A stretch of 64,000 nucleotides of DNA from Halocatena salina (GTDB taxonomy: Archaea; Halobacteriota; Halobacteria; Halobacteriales; Haloarculaceae), in NCBI RefSeq assembly GCF_023115355.1, contig NZ_CP096022.1:248001-312000 (forward strand), given 5' to 3'. Position 1 is the first letter of the stretch; each line of letters begins with the position of its first letter. A program made the position numbers and the translations under genes. Below the pieces are notes generated by a model. It had not been told where the DNA came from. It saw nothing but the letters and a program-made list of their open reading frames with translations, and searched no databases. Shown here one piece after another: positions 55,560-64,000 of this stretch.

Positions 55560-56133
55560 TAAAACCACCCCGAGAACGGGTGCGAACATCAAGACTACTG
55601 ACAACGACAGCGGTAGGTGAAAACAGAATCGATGAATGGCTGTCAGTCACAAAACCATTTTGAAACACTCGGCATAACTATCATTGTGTGAGATTCTACT
55701 CGATCGAACTTACAAGCACAGCTACGCGTCAAATCGCTCGCCTCGAAGTCACGAACTGATTGGAGGAGGTCAAAATACGCGTATACCTCACACCACACAA
55801 ATGACATTTATCTGTGAATAACGGCTGTCGACACTAACAAAATCGGACCAAATAAGATTCTGCTAGTCCACGTTGGAACGCCGTTCTCCTCGGACAATCG
55901 ATGTCACTTTCTGAAGATCGAACAGCAAGATAGCGATCACGGCCGCTCACTGATCCTATTCGTTCTGAAAGTAAAACGGGAAACATTTTCACTGCACAAC
56001 TTAGGGAATGGTGACAAGTCCAATTATTCTGAGAATGTTGTTAGTAAATTCATATGAGTTGTAATTATATAATGTCCAAAATCATCGATTATTCAATATG
56101 TGATTTTCCCGTCCCGTCTCCAAACTATCGAAT
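55560..56133. other. Gene-free region
   Basis: 574 bases without a supported gene. A short forward reading near 55725-55795 (QIARLEVTN, stop, LEEVKIRVY) suggests a relic but cannot be identified. Confidence 0.4.
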
Positions 56134-57567
56134 ATGCCCAAAACAGGACCATCTCCGACAGACGAAACAGTCGCGGTAATTCCGGACGAAGCGAGTCAGA
56201 CGTTCATCGACCGATTCCGGGGTGAAGTGATCCATCCCGACGATCAGGGGTACGACAACGCCCGGCAGATCTGGAACGGAATGATCGACAAGCACCCAGC
56301 GATAATCGCTCGGTGTACCGGCGTCGCTGATGTCGTTGAAGCGGTGAATTTTGCTCGAGACAACGAACTGCTCGTTGCAGTCCGTGGTGGCGGACACAAC
56401 GTCGCAGGGACAGCTCTCTGTGATGGAGGCATCGTCATCGATCTCTCCGAGATGAACGGTATCCACGTCGATCCAGAAGACAAGACAGTTCGTGCTGGCG
56501 GTGGAGCAACGCTAGGAGATGTCGATCGAGAGACGCAGGTCTTCGGATTGGCAACGCCGTTGGGCGTCGTATCAAAAACTGGAATCGCAGGATTGACCCT
56601 CAACGGCGGGGTTGGTCACCTCCGACGAAAGCACGGATTGGCGTGTGACAACCTCGAATCCGTTGAAATCGTCACGGCCGACGGAGACGTTCTGAGAGCC
56701 GATCACGAGCAACACGAGGACCTGTTCTGGGCACTGCGCGGTGGTGGAGGGAACCTCGGTATCGTCACATCGTTCGAATATCGACTCCATGAGGTCGGCC
56801 CCGACGTGTTCGGTCTCTTCGTCGTTTACCACGGGGACAACGCTGTCGAAGTCCTCGAACGGTTCCGCGAGTACGCTGAATCGGCCTCCGAGAACGCGAG
56901 CGTCATCCCCTTCTATCTGTTCGTACCCGATATCGAGGAGTTTCCGGAAGAGGCATGGGGCGAACCGGCAGTCGGGATCATCGGCTGTTACGCCGGAGCG
57001 ATCGACGACGCCGAAGCGGAGTTCCGCTCGCTTCGATCGGTCACCGAGCCGATCATCGACTTCAGTGGACGAATGCCGTATACGGAGTTACAGATGCTAC
57101 TCGATGCCGACTATCCGGACGGTCGTCGGTACTACTGGAAAGCGACGTACGTGGACGAACTCACGGACGACCTACTCGATTTCATCGTTCGTCATGGAGA
57201 GGCAAGTCCATCGACACTGTCGACCGTCGATCTCTGGAACCTCGATGGTGCAATCAGTACCCGTTCCCGAGACGCGACAGCCTTCTGGCACCGAGACAAG
57301 AGTTTTATGCTTACTTTCGAAGCCAACTGGGATGATCCAACCATGGACGATGAAAACGTCGCGTGGGTGCGTGAGGGTATCGACGAAGTTCGGAGACTGA
57401 AGGTCGCCTCGGGTGGATATGGCAATTTCCCCGGGTTCAACGAGGATCCCGGACGAGCTATCTTCGGCGAAAACTACGACCGGCTGGTGGAGGTGAAGAA
57501 CGAATACGATCCCGAGAACCTGTTCCACTCGAATCGATACGTTGCTCCCGACACCGGTGATGACTAA
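56134..57567 (+). CDS. FAD-linked oxidoreductase, berberine-bridge (BBE) type
   Basis: This 477-residue flavoprotein has an N-terminal PCMH/FAD_binding_4 domain (about 40-210) with the FAD-linking His in RGGGHNVAGTA, GGATLGDVDRETQ and the NGGVGHLRRKHGL segment. The substrate domain follows, and the C-terminal BBE motif YDPENLFHSNRYV is at the end. Such enzymes oxidise sugars, alcohols or natural products with oxygen, making peroxide. The substrate is unknown. It stands alone, convergent with the SGNH hydrolase gene. Confidence 0.92.
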   Translation: MPKTGPSPTDETVAVIPDEASQTFIDRFRGEVIHPDDQGYDNARQIWNGMIDKHPAIIARCTGVADVVEAVNFARDNELLVAVRGGGHNVAGTALCDGGIVIDLSEMNGIHVDPEDKTVRAGGGATLGDVDRETQVFGLATPLGVVSKTGIAGLTLNGGVGHLRRKHGLACDNLESVEIVTADGDVLRADHEQHEDLFWALRGGGGNLGIVTSFEYRLHEVGPDVFGLFVVYHGDNAVEVLERFREYAESASENASVIPFYLFVPDIEEFPEEAWGEPAVGIIGCYAGAIDDAEAEFRSLRSVTEPIIDFSGRMPYTELQMLLDADYPDGRRYYWKATYVDELTDDLLDFIVRHGEASPSTLSTVDLWNLDGAISTRSRDATAFWHRDKSFMLTFEANWDDPTMDDENVAWVREGIDEVRRLKVASGGYGNFPGFNEDPGRAIFGENYDRLVEVKNEYDPENLFHSNRYVAPDTGDD

Positions 57568-57840
57568 CGAGATGGAGAGTATCGACACACCGATCGTACA
57601 CGCCGAATTGGCGCGCTTCGTCGCCGAAAGTCGAGACTTCTCTGTCCCACAAAGAAGGCGTTAACGAACGAATACACGGGTGTACTCGATTCGTACTCAT
57701 CGTATTCAGACACCACTTGTCAGACATAAAATTAGACCCCGATTTATATTTTAAAATATATAAGATGGTTTATATGATTATCTATCGTCATCAAGACGAT
57801 ACGTCTGCGTCTGAGAAGAACGTTGATCTATATTTTATCG

Positions 57841-58854
57841 TTAAATATTACACAATTTTTTTGACAGTCGTCTTCCGATGATTTCCATTCCATCGTCCCC
57901 TGGATGGAGTAGATCAGCTGTCAACCCGGAGAATGACAGCAGCTGAGATCCATCGATGAGGGTGAGATTATCGTGAGGAGAATCATCGACGATGGAGCGT
58001 AGTGCTTCTCGATACGCTCTGGCGTGTGCGGGATCGCCCGATTCGATCACGTCATCGAAGTACGGAAAAAGGGTTATACACGCGATCGGTTTCTCGGGGT
58101 GTGCCGTCGCAATCGTATCGACGAACGCTTCGGCGCGTCCCTCGAACTCGTCGGGGGAGAACCCACCTGTATTCGCCATATTCACGGACAGCGCGAGAGT
58201 CGCCACGTCCCAATCCTCTCGGGTTGCGATGTAATCCGCCATTGCGGATTCACAGTAGGCTGATCCGGAACATCCAAAGTTCAACGCGTCGAACCCGCAG
58301 TTTCGGGCAACGTGGGAAACATAGTTCATATGGGTCGCTGAGGAGGCAGCCCCCTCGGTGATCGACGTCCCATACGCGAGATATCTCTGATCGGGGAGTT
58401 CGTCAGCAGTGGGTGGACGACAGTTACCGGAGACAGCATGGACGGCGACCGCTTGGAATCGTTCGAACGCTATCCGGCAGACGTGAGGATCGAATCGCCC
58501 CGTGTCCCCCCTAGTGGGTAGCTCTTGGAGGCGGTCTGGGAGGGTAAGTTCGAGTGTTTTCGGTTCCGGACCGATCTCGATCGGCTCCCATGGCTGGAAC
58601 GAACCCCAAAACGTTCGAACCTGCGTTCGTTCGATCGCGGAGAGCGTGATTTCGATTTCGTCTGTCTCAGAACGAGGAACGAATCTGATCTCACTTCCGG
58701 TCGGATGCCGAACCCGCTCACGGGCCGTCTCGTTCAGAGCTGCTCCCACCGTGGCGGGAACGCGGCACAGTCGATCAGCGTCGGCGGCCCATTCTGCAGA
58801 TACCGTTTCTGCGACGTTGTGTAGAGAAATGGACAAATATTTCTCGGTCATCAT
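57841..58854 (-). CDS. SGNH/GDSL-family hydrolase
   Basis: This protein of 337 residues has an N-terminal beta-rich domain (about 1-150) and a C-terminal SGNH esterase domain. The catalytic blocks are visible: Ser in YGTSITEGA, Gly in FGCSGSAYCE, Asn in LSVNMANTGG, and the Asp-x2-His pair in ADLLHPGDDG. It would deacetylate or de-esterify a glycan or lipid. No signal peptide is seen. ATG 58854 or the adjacent ATG 58851 is the start, since the longer frame to 58878 adds an unlikely Cys-rich end. The neighbouring sodium:solute symporter on the same strand may import its product. Confidence 0.85.
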   Translation of the reverse strand: MMTEKYLSISLHNVAETVSAEWAADADRLCRVPATVGAALNETARERVRHPTGSEIRFVPRSETDEIEITLSAIERTQVRTFWGSFQPWEPIEIGPEPKTLELTLPDRLQELPTRGDTGRFDPHVCRIAFERFQAVAVHAVSGNCRPPTADELPDQRYLAYGTSITEGAASSATHMNYVSHVARNCGFDALNFGCSGSAYCESAMADYIATREDWDVATLALSVNMANTGGFSPDEFEGRAEAFVDTIATAHPEKPIACITLFPYFDDVIESGDPAHARAYREALRSIVDDSPHDNLTLIDGSQLLSFSGLTADLLHPGDDGMEIIGRRLSKKLCNI

Positions 58855-59520
58855 GTGACCACATCGAACAGAGCTCACGTGACTCTATCGGATTGCTGTC
58901 CCATCGTCATGGGATAGATATTCACGTCGACGAAGTAATTCATAATCTTGTCAGCAATGGTCTGTGGTCGTCGAGATATCCCCTATAGGCAAGCACAGCC
59001 ATACCGGCCCGTGGCCACTAGCATCCCCCGCCAACGGATAGTATCCTAACAGCTGTTTTGAACTTCACCTGATAACGTGTCGTTGACCAACACCAAATAG
59101 ATGAAATATAATGGAAAATTTATTATGATATATGCATTCGGGGCAGTGGACGATCACAACTGTGATCTGCCGGTTCGGACCTCTAGAGACGACGTTCTCC
59201 CTAGCGGATGCTCTCGTGAGCCACCAGAAGAGATCACGAGAGATACAGCACAGTCGAATAGAAACCAGTAAACGGACCATTGTTCTTACTATGATGATCA
59301 ATCCTGTGTGCGGATGTTAACCGTACAGTGCCGGTTTACCGTCGAGACCTGCCGCTCAACAGCATTATAATCGACGAAGAGGTGCCCGTGTTTTCTTCGC
59401 AGTTTCGATAAAGATGGAGCGTCCCGTTACACAGATACTGTGGCAACGATGGCCGATATCGACTATTTCGAGTTGAGAGCGTCCGGATCAATCGATATAA
59501 ACTCCGAGTGTGAGGGATGA
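58855..59520. other. Gene-free region
   Basis: 666 bases between two minus-strand genes with no coding frame of haloarchaeal character and no repeat that stands out. Confidence 0.4.
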
Positions 59521-59778
59521 TCACGCCGCTCGATGGACCAGATACATCCCACAAAGGACGTATATAGCTCCACTGGTGACGTTAACGAAAACCGGATCCC
59601 AAGGTACGTCACTCGGCATTGTCGTGATCAGTGGTGTTACCAGAACGAGCACCCCCATCGTGAGGATAACCGATCCGGCAAACAGTTCGACCGGCAGTTC
59701 GTATTCGTTTGTATCGGACGCAGCGTCCGATTCGTCAGTCGTTGCATCTGTGGTCGTCGTCTCGGATGTATTGGTCAT
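59521..59778 (-). CDS. Small two-helix membrane protein coupled to the symporter
   Basis: The protein of 85 residues has an acidic Thr/Asp-rich N-terminus (MTNTSETTTTDATTDESD), then two transmembrane helices (about 35-55 and 63-82). ATG 59778 is preceded by AGGTGAT, a strong Shine-Dalgarno sequence overlapping the stop codon of the symporter gene. This is unusual here, because most genes in the window are leaderless. Translation coupling marks it as a likely accessory subunit of the sodium:solute symporter. I do not recognise a family. Confidence 0.78.
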   Translation of the reverse strand: MTNTSETTTTDATTDESDAASDTNEYELPVELFAGSVILTMGVLVLVTPLITTMPSDVPWDPVFVNVTSGAIYVLCGMYLVHRAA

Positions 59779-59787
59779 AATTATCAC

Positions 59788-61380
59788 CTAAAATATGATG
59801 GTTGCACCGACGAACGTCAGTGCTGCAAGCGCTGTCGTGACGACAGCGGCGTGTTTCACCGTTGATGAAACAGTCGTCACGGTTTCGTCCTGAACGGACG
59901 AGAGAAATGCCGTCGGCGTCTCTCCGCTCCGCGGAGTCGTGAACACGCTCACGACGCATATCACCGCCACGATCGCAATAAGGGAGTACAGCGATCTGAT
60001 GTAAGTAGCGTCATGACCGAGTTGGAAGCCGAGAAACACACTGAAGACGATCCCAAACACGATGCCTCCCAACGCGCCAGCGGTCGTTGCTCTATCCCAG
60101 ATGCCACCGACGATAGCGATCGCGGCGAACGTGGGCATGATCGTCACTAACAGAGACTGCGCGACTAAGTACATCGAATCCTGTAACGAGAAATAATACG
60201 CCATGCTGACGGCGATTGCCATGAACAGAACTCCAGCGATTCGACTCACCGTGACGTAATGCTCCGCCGATCGGTCCGGGGCTACGTGCCGACGATAAAT
60301 ACGCTCGGTCAGTAACGTCTGGAAGTTGTTGAGTTGTGAGTCGACACTAGAAAGTACGCCGGCGAGTAGTCCGACGATCACCACCCCATAAAGGCCGGGG
60401 GGCATGATGTCACGGATCAACATTGGCATCGCCTCGTCGGACACCGCAAGATCGGGGTAAAGGGCAGCGGCCGCAACACCCGGAAGGAGGATGAACAAAG
60501 GCACGAGAACCGCATACCAGATGCCGGTGTACAGAAATCCTAGTTGAGCGGATTCAGAACTCTCAGCCGCCAACGGTCGCTGGAGGATCTGTGATTCAGC
60601 CCCCCAGTAGGCGATCGATTGGGCGAGGAACCCCAGATACAGGAGCACCACGGCGACCGGTCCACCGAACGGAAAGTCAGCGATCAACGGGTGGTCGGAG
60701 GGAGTCATCGTTCCCTGGTACGATTCGATCCCGTCCACGAGTCCCGATACGCCACCCACCATATCTAGGGTCATCGGCAGGACGAGCGCAAGCGGGACGA
60801 ACATGAGTACGAACTGAATCGTATCGGAGCCAGCAACGGCTCCAAAGCCACCGAGCAACGTGTACGTGGTTCCGATGAGCACCACGATACCGATCGAGAG
60901 CCACAGATCCCATCCTAACAGCGTGTTCAGAACGAGGGATCCTGCGTAGATGTACAACCCCATATTGATGAACATCCAAACGAACGTCCAGATGAAGTCG
61001 TACGCCTCTCCGACAGGACTCACAAACCGTTCGTTGAGCCACTCACCGAGCGAGAAGGCTCGGATTTCACGGATGAACGGGATGACCGCGATCGTCACGA
61101 TAACGATACCGATCGCGGTCGAAATCGGTGTCATGAGCGCGATGACACCGAACGCATAGGCGAAGCCGGCCAAGCCGATGAAATCGTTGGCGTTCAAGTT
61201 CGTTGCCACGGTGGAAAACGCCTGAATCCACGGGGGAAGTGATCGATCTGCGAGAAACGTACTCGCGGAATCAATCGTGTTCTCTCGCATATAGATCCCA
61301 AAACCGAGGAGCGAAAGTGCAAACGTTACGATTGCTATCCATTCCGTTATGACGAGCGTCGGCGAACCTGCTGTCTGCAT
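59788..61380 (-). CDS. Sodium:solute symporter (SSS family)
   Basis: This integral membrane protein of 530 residues has 13-14 helices and the LeuT-fold pattern of the SSS family. Features are FSTVATNLNANDFIGLAGFAYAFG-like helix 2 (from Phe-Ser-Thr to Ala-Phe-Gly, near 55-78), YTLLGGFGAVAGSDTIQF near the middle with the family's GG-x-A-V motif, and LAGVLSSVDSQLNNFQTLLT in helix 9. It couples sodium to uptake of a sugar, amino acid or carboxylate; the cargo is unknown. ATG 61380 (MQTAGSPTLVI) is preferred by TATA spacing over 61401. The small membrane protein at 59521-59778 follows directly. Confidence 0.92.
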   Translation of the reverse strand: MQTAGSPTLVITEWIAIVTFALSLLGFGIYMRENTIDSASTFLADRSLPPWIQAFSTVATNLNANDFIGLAGFAYAFGVIALMTPISTAIGIVIVTIAVIPFIREIRAFSLGEWLNERFVSPVGEAYDFIWTFVWMFINMGLYIYAGSLVLNTLLGWDLWLSIGIVVLIGTTYTLLGGFGAVAGSDTIQFVLMFVPLALVLPMTLDMVGGVSGLVDGIESYQGTMTPSDHPLIADFPFGGPVAVVLLYLGFLAQSIAYWGAESQILQRPLAAESSESAQLGFLYTGIWYAVLVPLFILLPGVAAAALYPDLAVSDEAMPMLIRDIMPPGLYGVVIVGLLAGVLSSVDSQLNNFQTLLTERIYRRHVAPDRSAEHYVTVSRIAGVLFMAIAVSMAYYFSLQDSMYLVAQSLLVTIMPTFAAIAIVGGIWDRATTAGALGGIVFGIVFSVFLGFQLGHDATYIRSLYSLIAIVAVICVVSVFTTPRSGETPTAFLSSVQDETVTTVSSTVKHAAVVTTALAALTFVGATIIF

Positions 61381-61406
61381 GGTACAGCAAAACAATACCA
61401 CAGTGT

Positions 61407-61416
61407 TACTTATATC
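61407..61416 (-). promoter_or_regulatory. TATA element of the sodium:solute symporter
   Basis: On the minus strand GATATAAGTA, 27-36 bases upstream of ATG 61380. Confidence 0.55.
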
Positions 61417-61697
61417 TTCCCATCATATCTAAATGTATGCTAGATAGTATTCGAATATACTGGATACAAATGAGGATGGTCAACGACGCTCAAAACAGCG
61501 AATCCGATGTGTGGGAACATCTTTCTATCCGATACCACCGGATTCGCTGTTTGAGTTTTTCGTCGGGAAACAGACGATTTCCTCAGAAGACGATGCGATC
61601 GAACAGAACGATAGCGCGGCAACCGTTCGACGATATCGGACGATAGCCAGAAATTCCCGGCAGACGGCTCATAAAGACGATTCGTGTACACTGGTGA

Positions 61698-61717
61698 TTA
61701 CAAGGGTACAGCTGTAA
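61698..61717. repeat. Dispersed palindrome, copy 6
   Basis: TTACA-AGG-GTAC-AGC-TGTAA, an exact match, flanked by A before and T after. It lies about 320 bases upstream of the symporter start. Confidence 0.8.
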
Positions 61718-62148
61718 TTGGACAGCGTTTCTCTTGGAAGGGGATGAAGAGGCGAGATCTATCGAATGAAGAATAGTTTATTGATGTTCTAAAGTATATT
61801 ATTGCAATATATTATAAATATTAAATTAGTCTTATCGTATGGTTATTGTGGGATTCATGAGTTCACCACTCCATATCTATTTAATATTTATATAAATATT
61901 AATTGGTAGTGTATAGATAGACATTTCAAACCAATATTGCGTATTCGGTTTACAACCAGTGAGATCGATAGAAAGGATGGTATGGAATAATGGCCTATAT
62001 GTCGCTATATCACGATAAGGGCGTACAAATAGAATATTGTGGGTGTAATATCTCCCATCTCGGGTATCACTGGATGCTCACATTCGGCATTGACAGTATC
62101 CCATCCGTGCACTTCGAACTGATACTCCGACAGTCGGAAAACCCCTCT

Positions 62149-62619
62149 TCACTCCAAGAGCTGCCCGTGTTCGTCGATCTCTCCGTTGACGATCCGCGTC
62201 GACGAAATAGGGGTGCCGTCATCGGCGTATTCATACGGAACGACGATCGATTCAAGCGGATCAAATCCGCGCTCCGTCCGTCGACGGTTGAGTTCGGTCA
62301 CCGCATCATCGGTTTCAGGTGAGACGACGACTGCATCCAACAAGGGATCACGGCTTGCAAATCCGTACGTATCGGTGAACTTTCGAATCTCGATCGAACG
62401 GTTCCATTCATCGACCGTGTTGAGCATCGCTTTGACCTGCCGTTTGCGCTGTTCATACGAGGGAATCGGTCGAGGATCGGGCTGACGTGTCTCCGTCGCG
62501 AACTCGTTGCTACTGATGCCGACGACGACACCCTCATCACCGTGCTCCAAAGCTGTTTTAAACAGTTCTCGGTGCCCGTCGTGGAGTGGGCCAAACGTTC
62601 CGGCAACAACGACTCGCAT
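62149..62619 (-). CDS. coaD: Phosphopantetheine adenylyltransferase, archaeal type
   Basis: The 156-residue nucleotidyltransferase adenylates 4'-phosphopantetheine in coenzyme A synthesis. It has the HxGH motif in FGPLHDGHRELF and the ISSTRI motif at the end (GTPISSTRIVNGE) in place of bacterial ISST. The start is ATG 62619 (MRVVVAGTFGPLHDGH), since the longer frame to 62643 adds eight residues before the first strand. It is typical of haloarchaeal CoaD. The macro-domain gene lies 62 bases upstream on the same strand. Confidence 0.93.
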   Translation of the reverse strand: MRVVVAGTFGPLHDGHRELFKTALEHGDEGVVVGISSNEFATETRQPDPRPIPSYEQRKRQVKAMLNTVDEWNRSIEIRKFTDTYGFASRDPLLDAVVVSPETDDAVTELNRRRTERGFDPLESIVVPYEYADDGTPISSTRIVNGEIDEHGQLLE

Positions 62620-62681
62620 ATCGGATGATCGATAGCGATCCATTTATGCTTGAACCAGGCAAGTCCCGACGATGTCGAAGG

Positions 62682-63188
62682 TTAGGTACGATGCTCGTCG
62701 GCAATACGTTCGAGCGCTTCGTACTCCTGCTGTGAGTATGCGATGACCCGGGCATCGGAGAGAGTGACTGGCTCGTGTGCCCGGATCGCCTCACAGACGC
62801 GCTCAGCACCCTCTTCAAAGGAAAATGCAGCCGCACCTGTTCCGAGAACCGGGAGTACGATCGACTCACAGCCCAACGCATCGGCCTGTTTGAGCGAATT
62901 CTGCGTGGCGTCACGAATGCTTTCGGCTGACGCTCGACCATCTCCGTAGTGGGGCATGGCTGCCGCATGGATGACGTACTCGGCCGCGAGTTCGTACGCA
63001 TCCGTAACGGCAACCGTACCGAGATCGATCGGTCCCTTCGAGACGGCGTCCTCGTTGATCGGTCCATTCGCGCCACGTCTGAGCGCATCGGCAACACCGC
63101 TACCCATTCGCAGGCTCGTTCCGGCAGCGTTCACCAACGCATCGGCGCACTGGTCAGCGATATCTCCTTGTACGACGGTGAACTTCAT
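62682..63188 (-). CDS. Macro-domain (ADP-ribose-binding) protein
   Basis: The 168-residue single macro domain has GDIADQCADALVNAAGTSL at the start (Asp of strand 1 and Asn of the ADP-ribose site), the GSGVADALRR loop, HAAAMPHYGDG, and GTGAAAFSFEEGAERV in the second phosphate loop. Such proteins bind or hydrolyse ADP-ribose derivatives, deacetylate O-acetyl-ADP-ribose or remove ADP-ribose from targets. It is likely co-transcribed with coaD. A TATA-like CTTTTACC lies about 25-30 bases upstream. Confidence 0.93.
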   Translation of the reverse strand: MKFTVVQGDIADQCADALVNAAGTSLRMGSGVADALRRGANGPINEDAVSKGPIDLGTVAVTDAYELAAEYVIHAAAMPHYGDGRASAESIRDATQNSLKQADALGCESIVLPVLGTGAAAFSFEEGAERVCEAIRAHEPVTLSDARVIAYSQQEYEALERIADEHRT

Positions 63189-63569
63189 ACCAGTGGTCGG
63201 GCAGACACGGTAAAAGTACCATCGGTGAAAATAAGCTCGGTATCAAATTAATGTTAAATAGTAATATATTATATGTGTCAATACTTATAATATCAGAATG
63301 AATAATATATTGTTATATGATAATACACCACTACCCGTCAGTTTATCACTACCCGTGATGATCTAAGAATACAGAATTGGGGTTACAGTAAATTGATATC
63401 CTTGAAACAATTCGACAGAGACAAGGGGCAGTCACTCCGATACGGATCGTACGAAGATGACTATGATAGATTGTCAAAGCACGGATCGAAGCGGACACGA
63501 CGTGTTCAGAGGGATCGGTAGCGATCGAGCCGTCGGTTATCGACGGCAGAACACTCTCACCGTCGAACG
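63189..63569. other. Divergent AT-rich spacer
   Basis: 381 bases between divergent genes, very AT-rich at 63240-63330; no gene or repeat recognised. Confidence 0.4.
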
Positions 63570-64000
63570 ATGAGCGAACGAGCAGCAGACGCCCCCAACG
63601 TTACAGGCTCCCCGAAGCGGGGGTTGATCACGGCTACCTTCGGGTTTTTCGCTGGACTCACGACCATCGTTTTTTACGGCGCGGCAGGTCCCATATTCGA
63701 AGAGCACTTAACGTTGACCGGTATTTTCCACGGACTGTTATTAGCATCGCCTCACCTCAGTAAAGCGGTGCTCAGGATCCCGTTCGGTGCGTGGGTGGAT
63801 GAAGTCGGCGGGCGAAAGCCGATGCTCATCCTGTTAGCATCAACGATTGTTGGGATCGCTGGACTGGTTGTGACGCTGTTTCTAACGTATCCCGAAAACT
63901 TCGATATGAGTCTGTATCCACTACTAGTCCTCTTCGGTCTCTTGGCAGGCGCAGGCGGTGCCACGTTCTCTGTCGGAATCTCTCAGACCTCCTACTGGTA
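63570..64000 (+). CDS. MFS transporter, NarK-like nitrate/nitrite type (cut by window edge)
   Basis: ATG 63570 opens a frame that runs to the window end (143 codons). It starts MSERAADAPNVTGSPKRGLI, with the first helix ATFGFFAGLTTIVFYGAAGP. The segment LLLASPHLSKAVLRIPFGAW, then DEVGGRKPM, is the second-helix and loop motif of the NarK branch, and FSVGISQTSYWY follows in helix 4-5. The NarK branch carries nitrate and nitrite, so that role is likely. The rest of the gene is outside the window. Confidence 0.85.
   Translation, partial: MSERAADAPNVTGSPKRGLITATFGFFAGLTTIVFYGAAGPIFEEHLTLTGIFHGLLLASPHLSKAVLRIPFGAWVDEVGGRKPMLILLASTIVGIAGLVVTLFLTYPENFDMSLYPLLVLFGLLAGAGGATFSVGISQTSYW

Larger units (their letters stand above)
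61381..62148. other. Gene-free AT-rich region with palindrome copy 6
   Basis: 768 bases holding the symporter promoter, the palindrome at 61698-61717 and AT-rich DNA (61770-61930). A forward frame at 61990-62322 overlaps the adenylyltransferase gene and is a shadow. Confidence 0.45.

Noticed and set aside
1-64000. CRISPR arrays, rRNA and intact transposases
   Set aside because: I scanned for regularly spaced repeats, conserved rRNA text and transposase motifs and saw none that hold up.

Overview
The window comes from a halophilic archaeon (class Halobacteria). Nearly every protein is acidic. Most genes start at an ATG lying 20-40 bases behind an archaeal TATA element with almost no leader. 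Several products are haloarchaeal specialities: the aldolase-type malate synthase AceB, HTH-10/Bat-like regulators, an APC permease carrying universal-stress domains, and Tat lipoproteins. Coding regions have moderate GC, while the intergenic stretches are long, AT-rich and contain decayed genes. This suggests a lower-GC haloarchaeon; I cannot name the genus. No rRNA, tRNA, CRISPR array or intact insertion sequence was recognised.

Region 1 (about 1-25 kb) is a catabolic district. An NCS2 xanthine/urate-type permease, a tartrate/D-malate-type dehydrogenase, a D-2-hydroxyacid dehydrogenase, an M20 carbamoyl-amino-acid amidohydrolase, a DUF3830 protein and a D-hydantoinase lie beside a malic enzyme/phosphotransacetylase hybrid, a ThDP enzyme, malate synthase and an aldehyde dehydrogenase. 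Three IclR regulators are interspersed. Together they suggest that cyclic amides (hydantoin, allantoin or dihydropyrimidine type) and hydroxy acids are opened and fed, partly as glyoxylate and pyruvate, into malate and central metabolism under IclR control. The exact substrates are inferred. A membrane-anchored beta-propeller protein and a decayed GH3 beta-glucosidase also lie here.

Region 2 (25-44.5 kb) is accessory: a pentapeptide-repeat/K+ channel fusion, an acyltransferase, an orphan tryptophan synthase beta chain, a 5'-nucleotidase-like enzyme, an HTH-PIN toxin-antitoxin-like pair with a decayed PIN copy 3 kb away, a decayed MFS transporter, a nuclease, two surface proteins, an aldo/keto reductase, a decayed DsbA-family gene, and a selenium-binding protein/methanethiol oxidase overlapping a [2Fe-2S] ferredoxin.

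Region 3 (44.5-64 kb) holds an unlisted 49-residue membrane protein just upstream of an APC-UspA permease, a VanZ-like protein, a copper-chaperone-like protein, a MetE-like protein, a large catalase, a broken Bat-like regulator, a Tat-exported polysaccharide deacetylase, a BBE-type flavoprotein, an SGNH hydrolase, a sodium:solute symporter coupled to a two-helix small protein, phosphopantetheine adenylyltransferase, a macro-domain protein and the start of a NarK-like transporter.

The most unusual signal is a dispersed 20-base palindrome, TTACA-N3-GTAC-N3-TGTAA. It occurs six times (five exact, one with a single mismatch), always between genes: at 6917, 17078, 17129, 19524, 42196 and 61698. 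Four of the six lie near iclR genes. I do not recognise it as a described operator.
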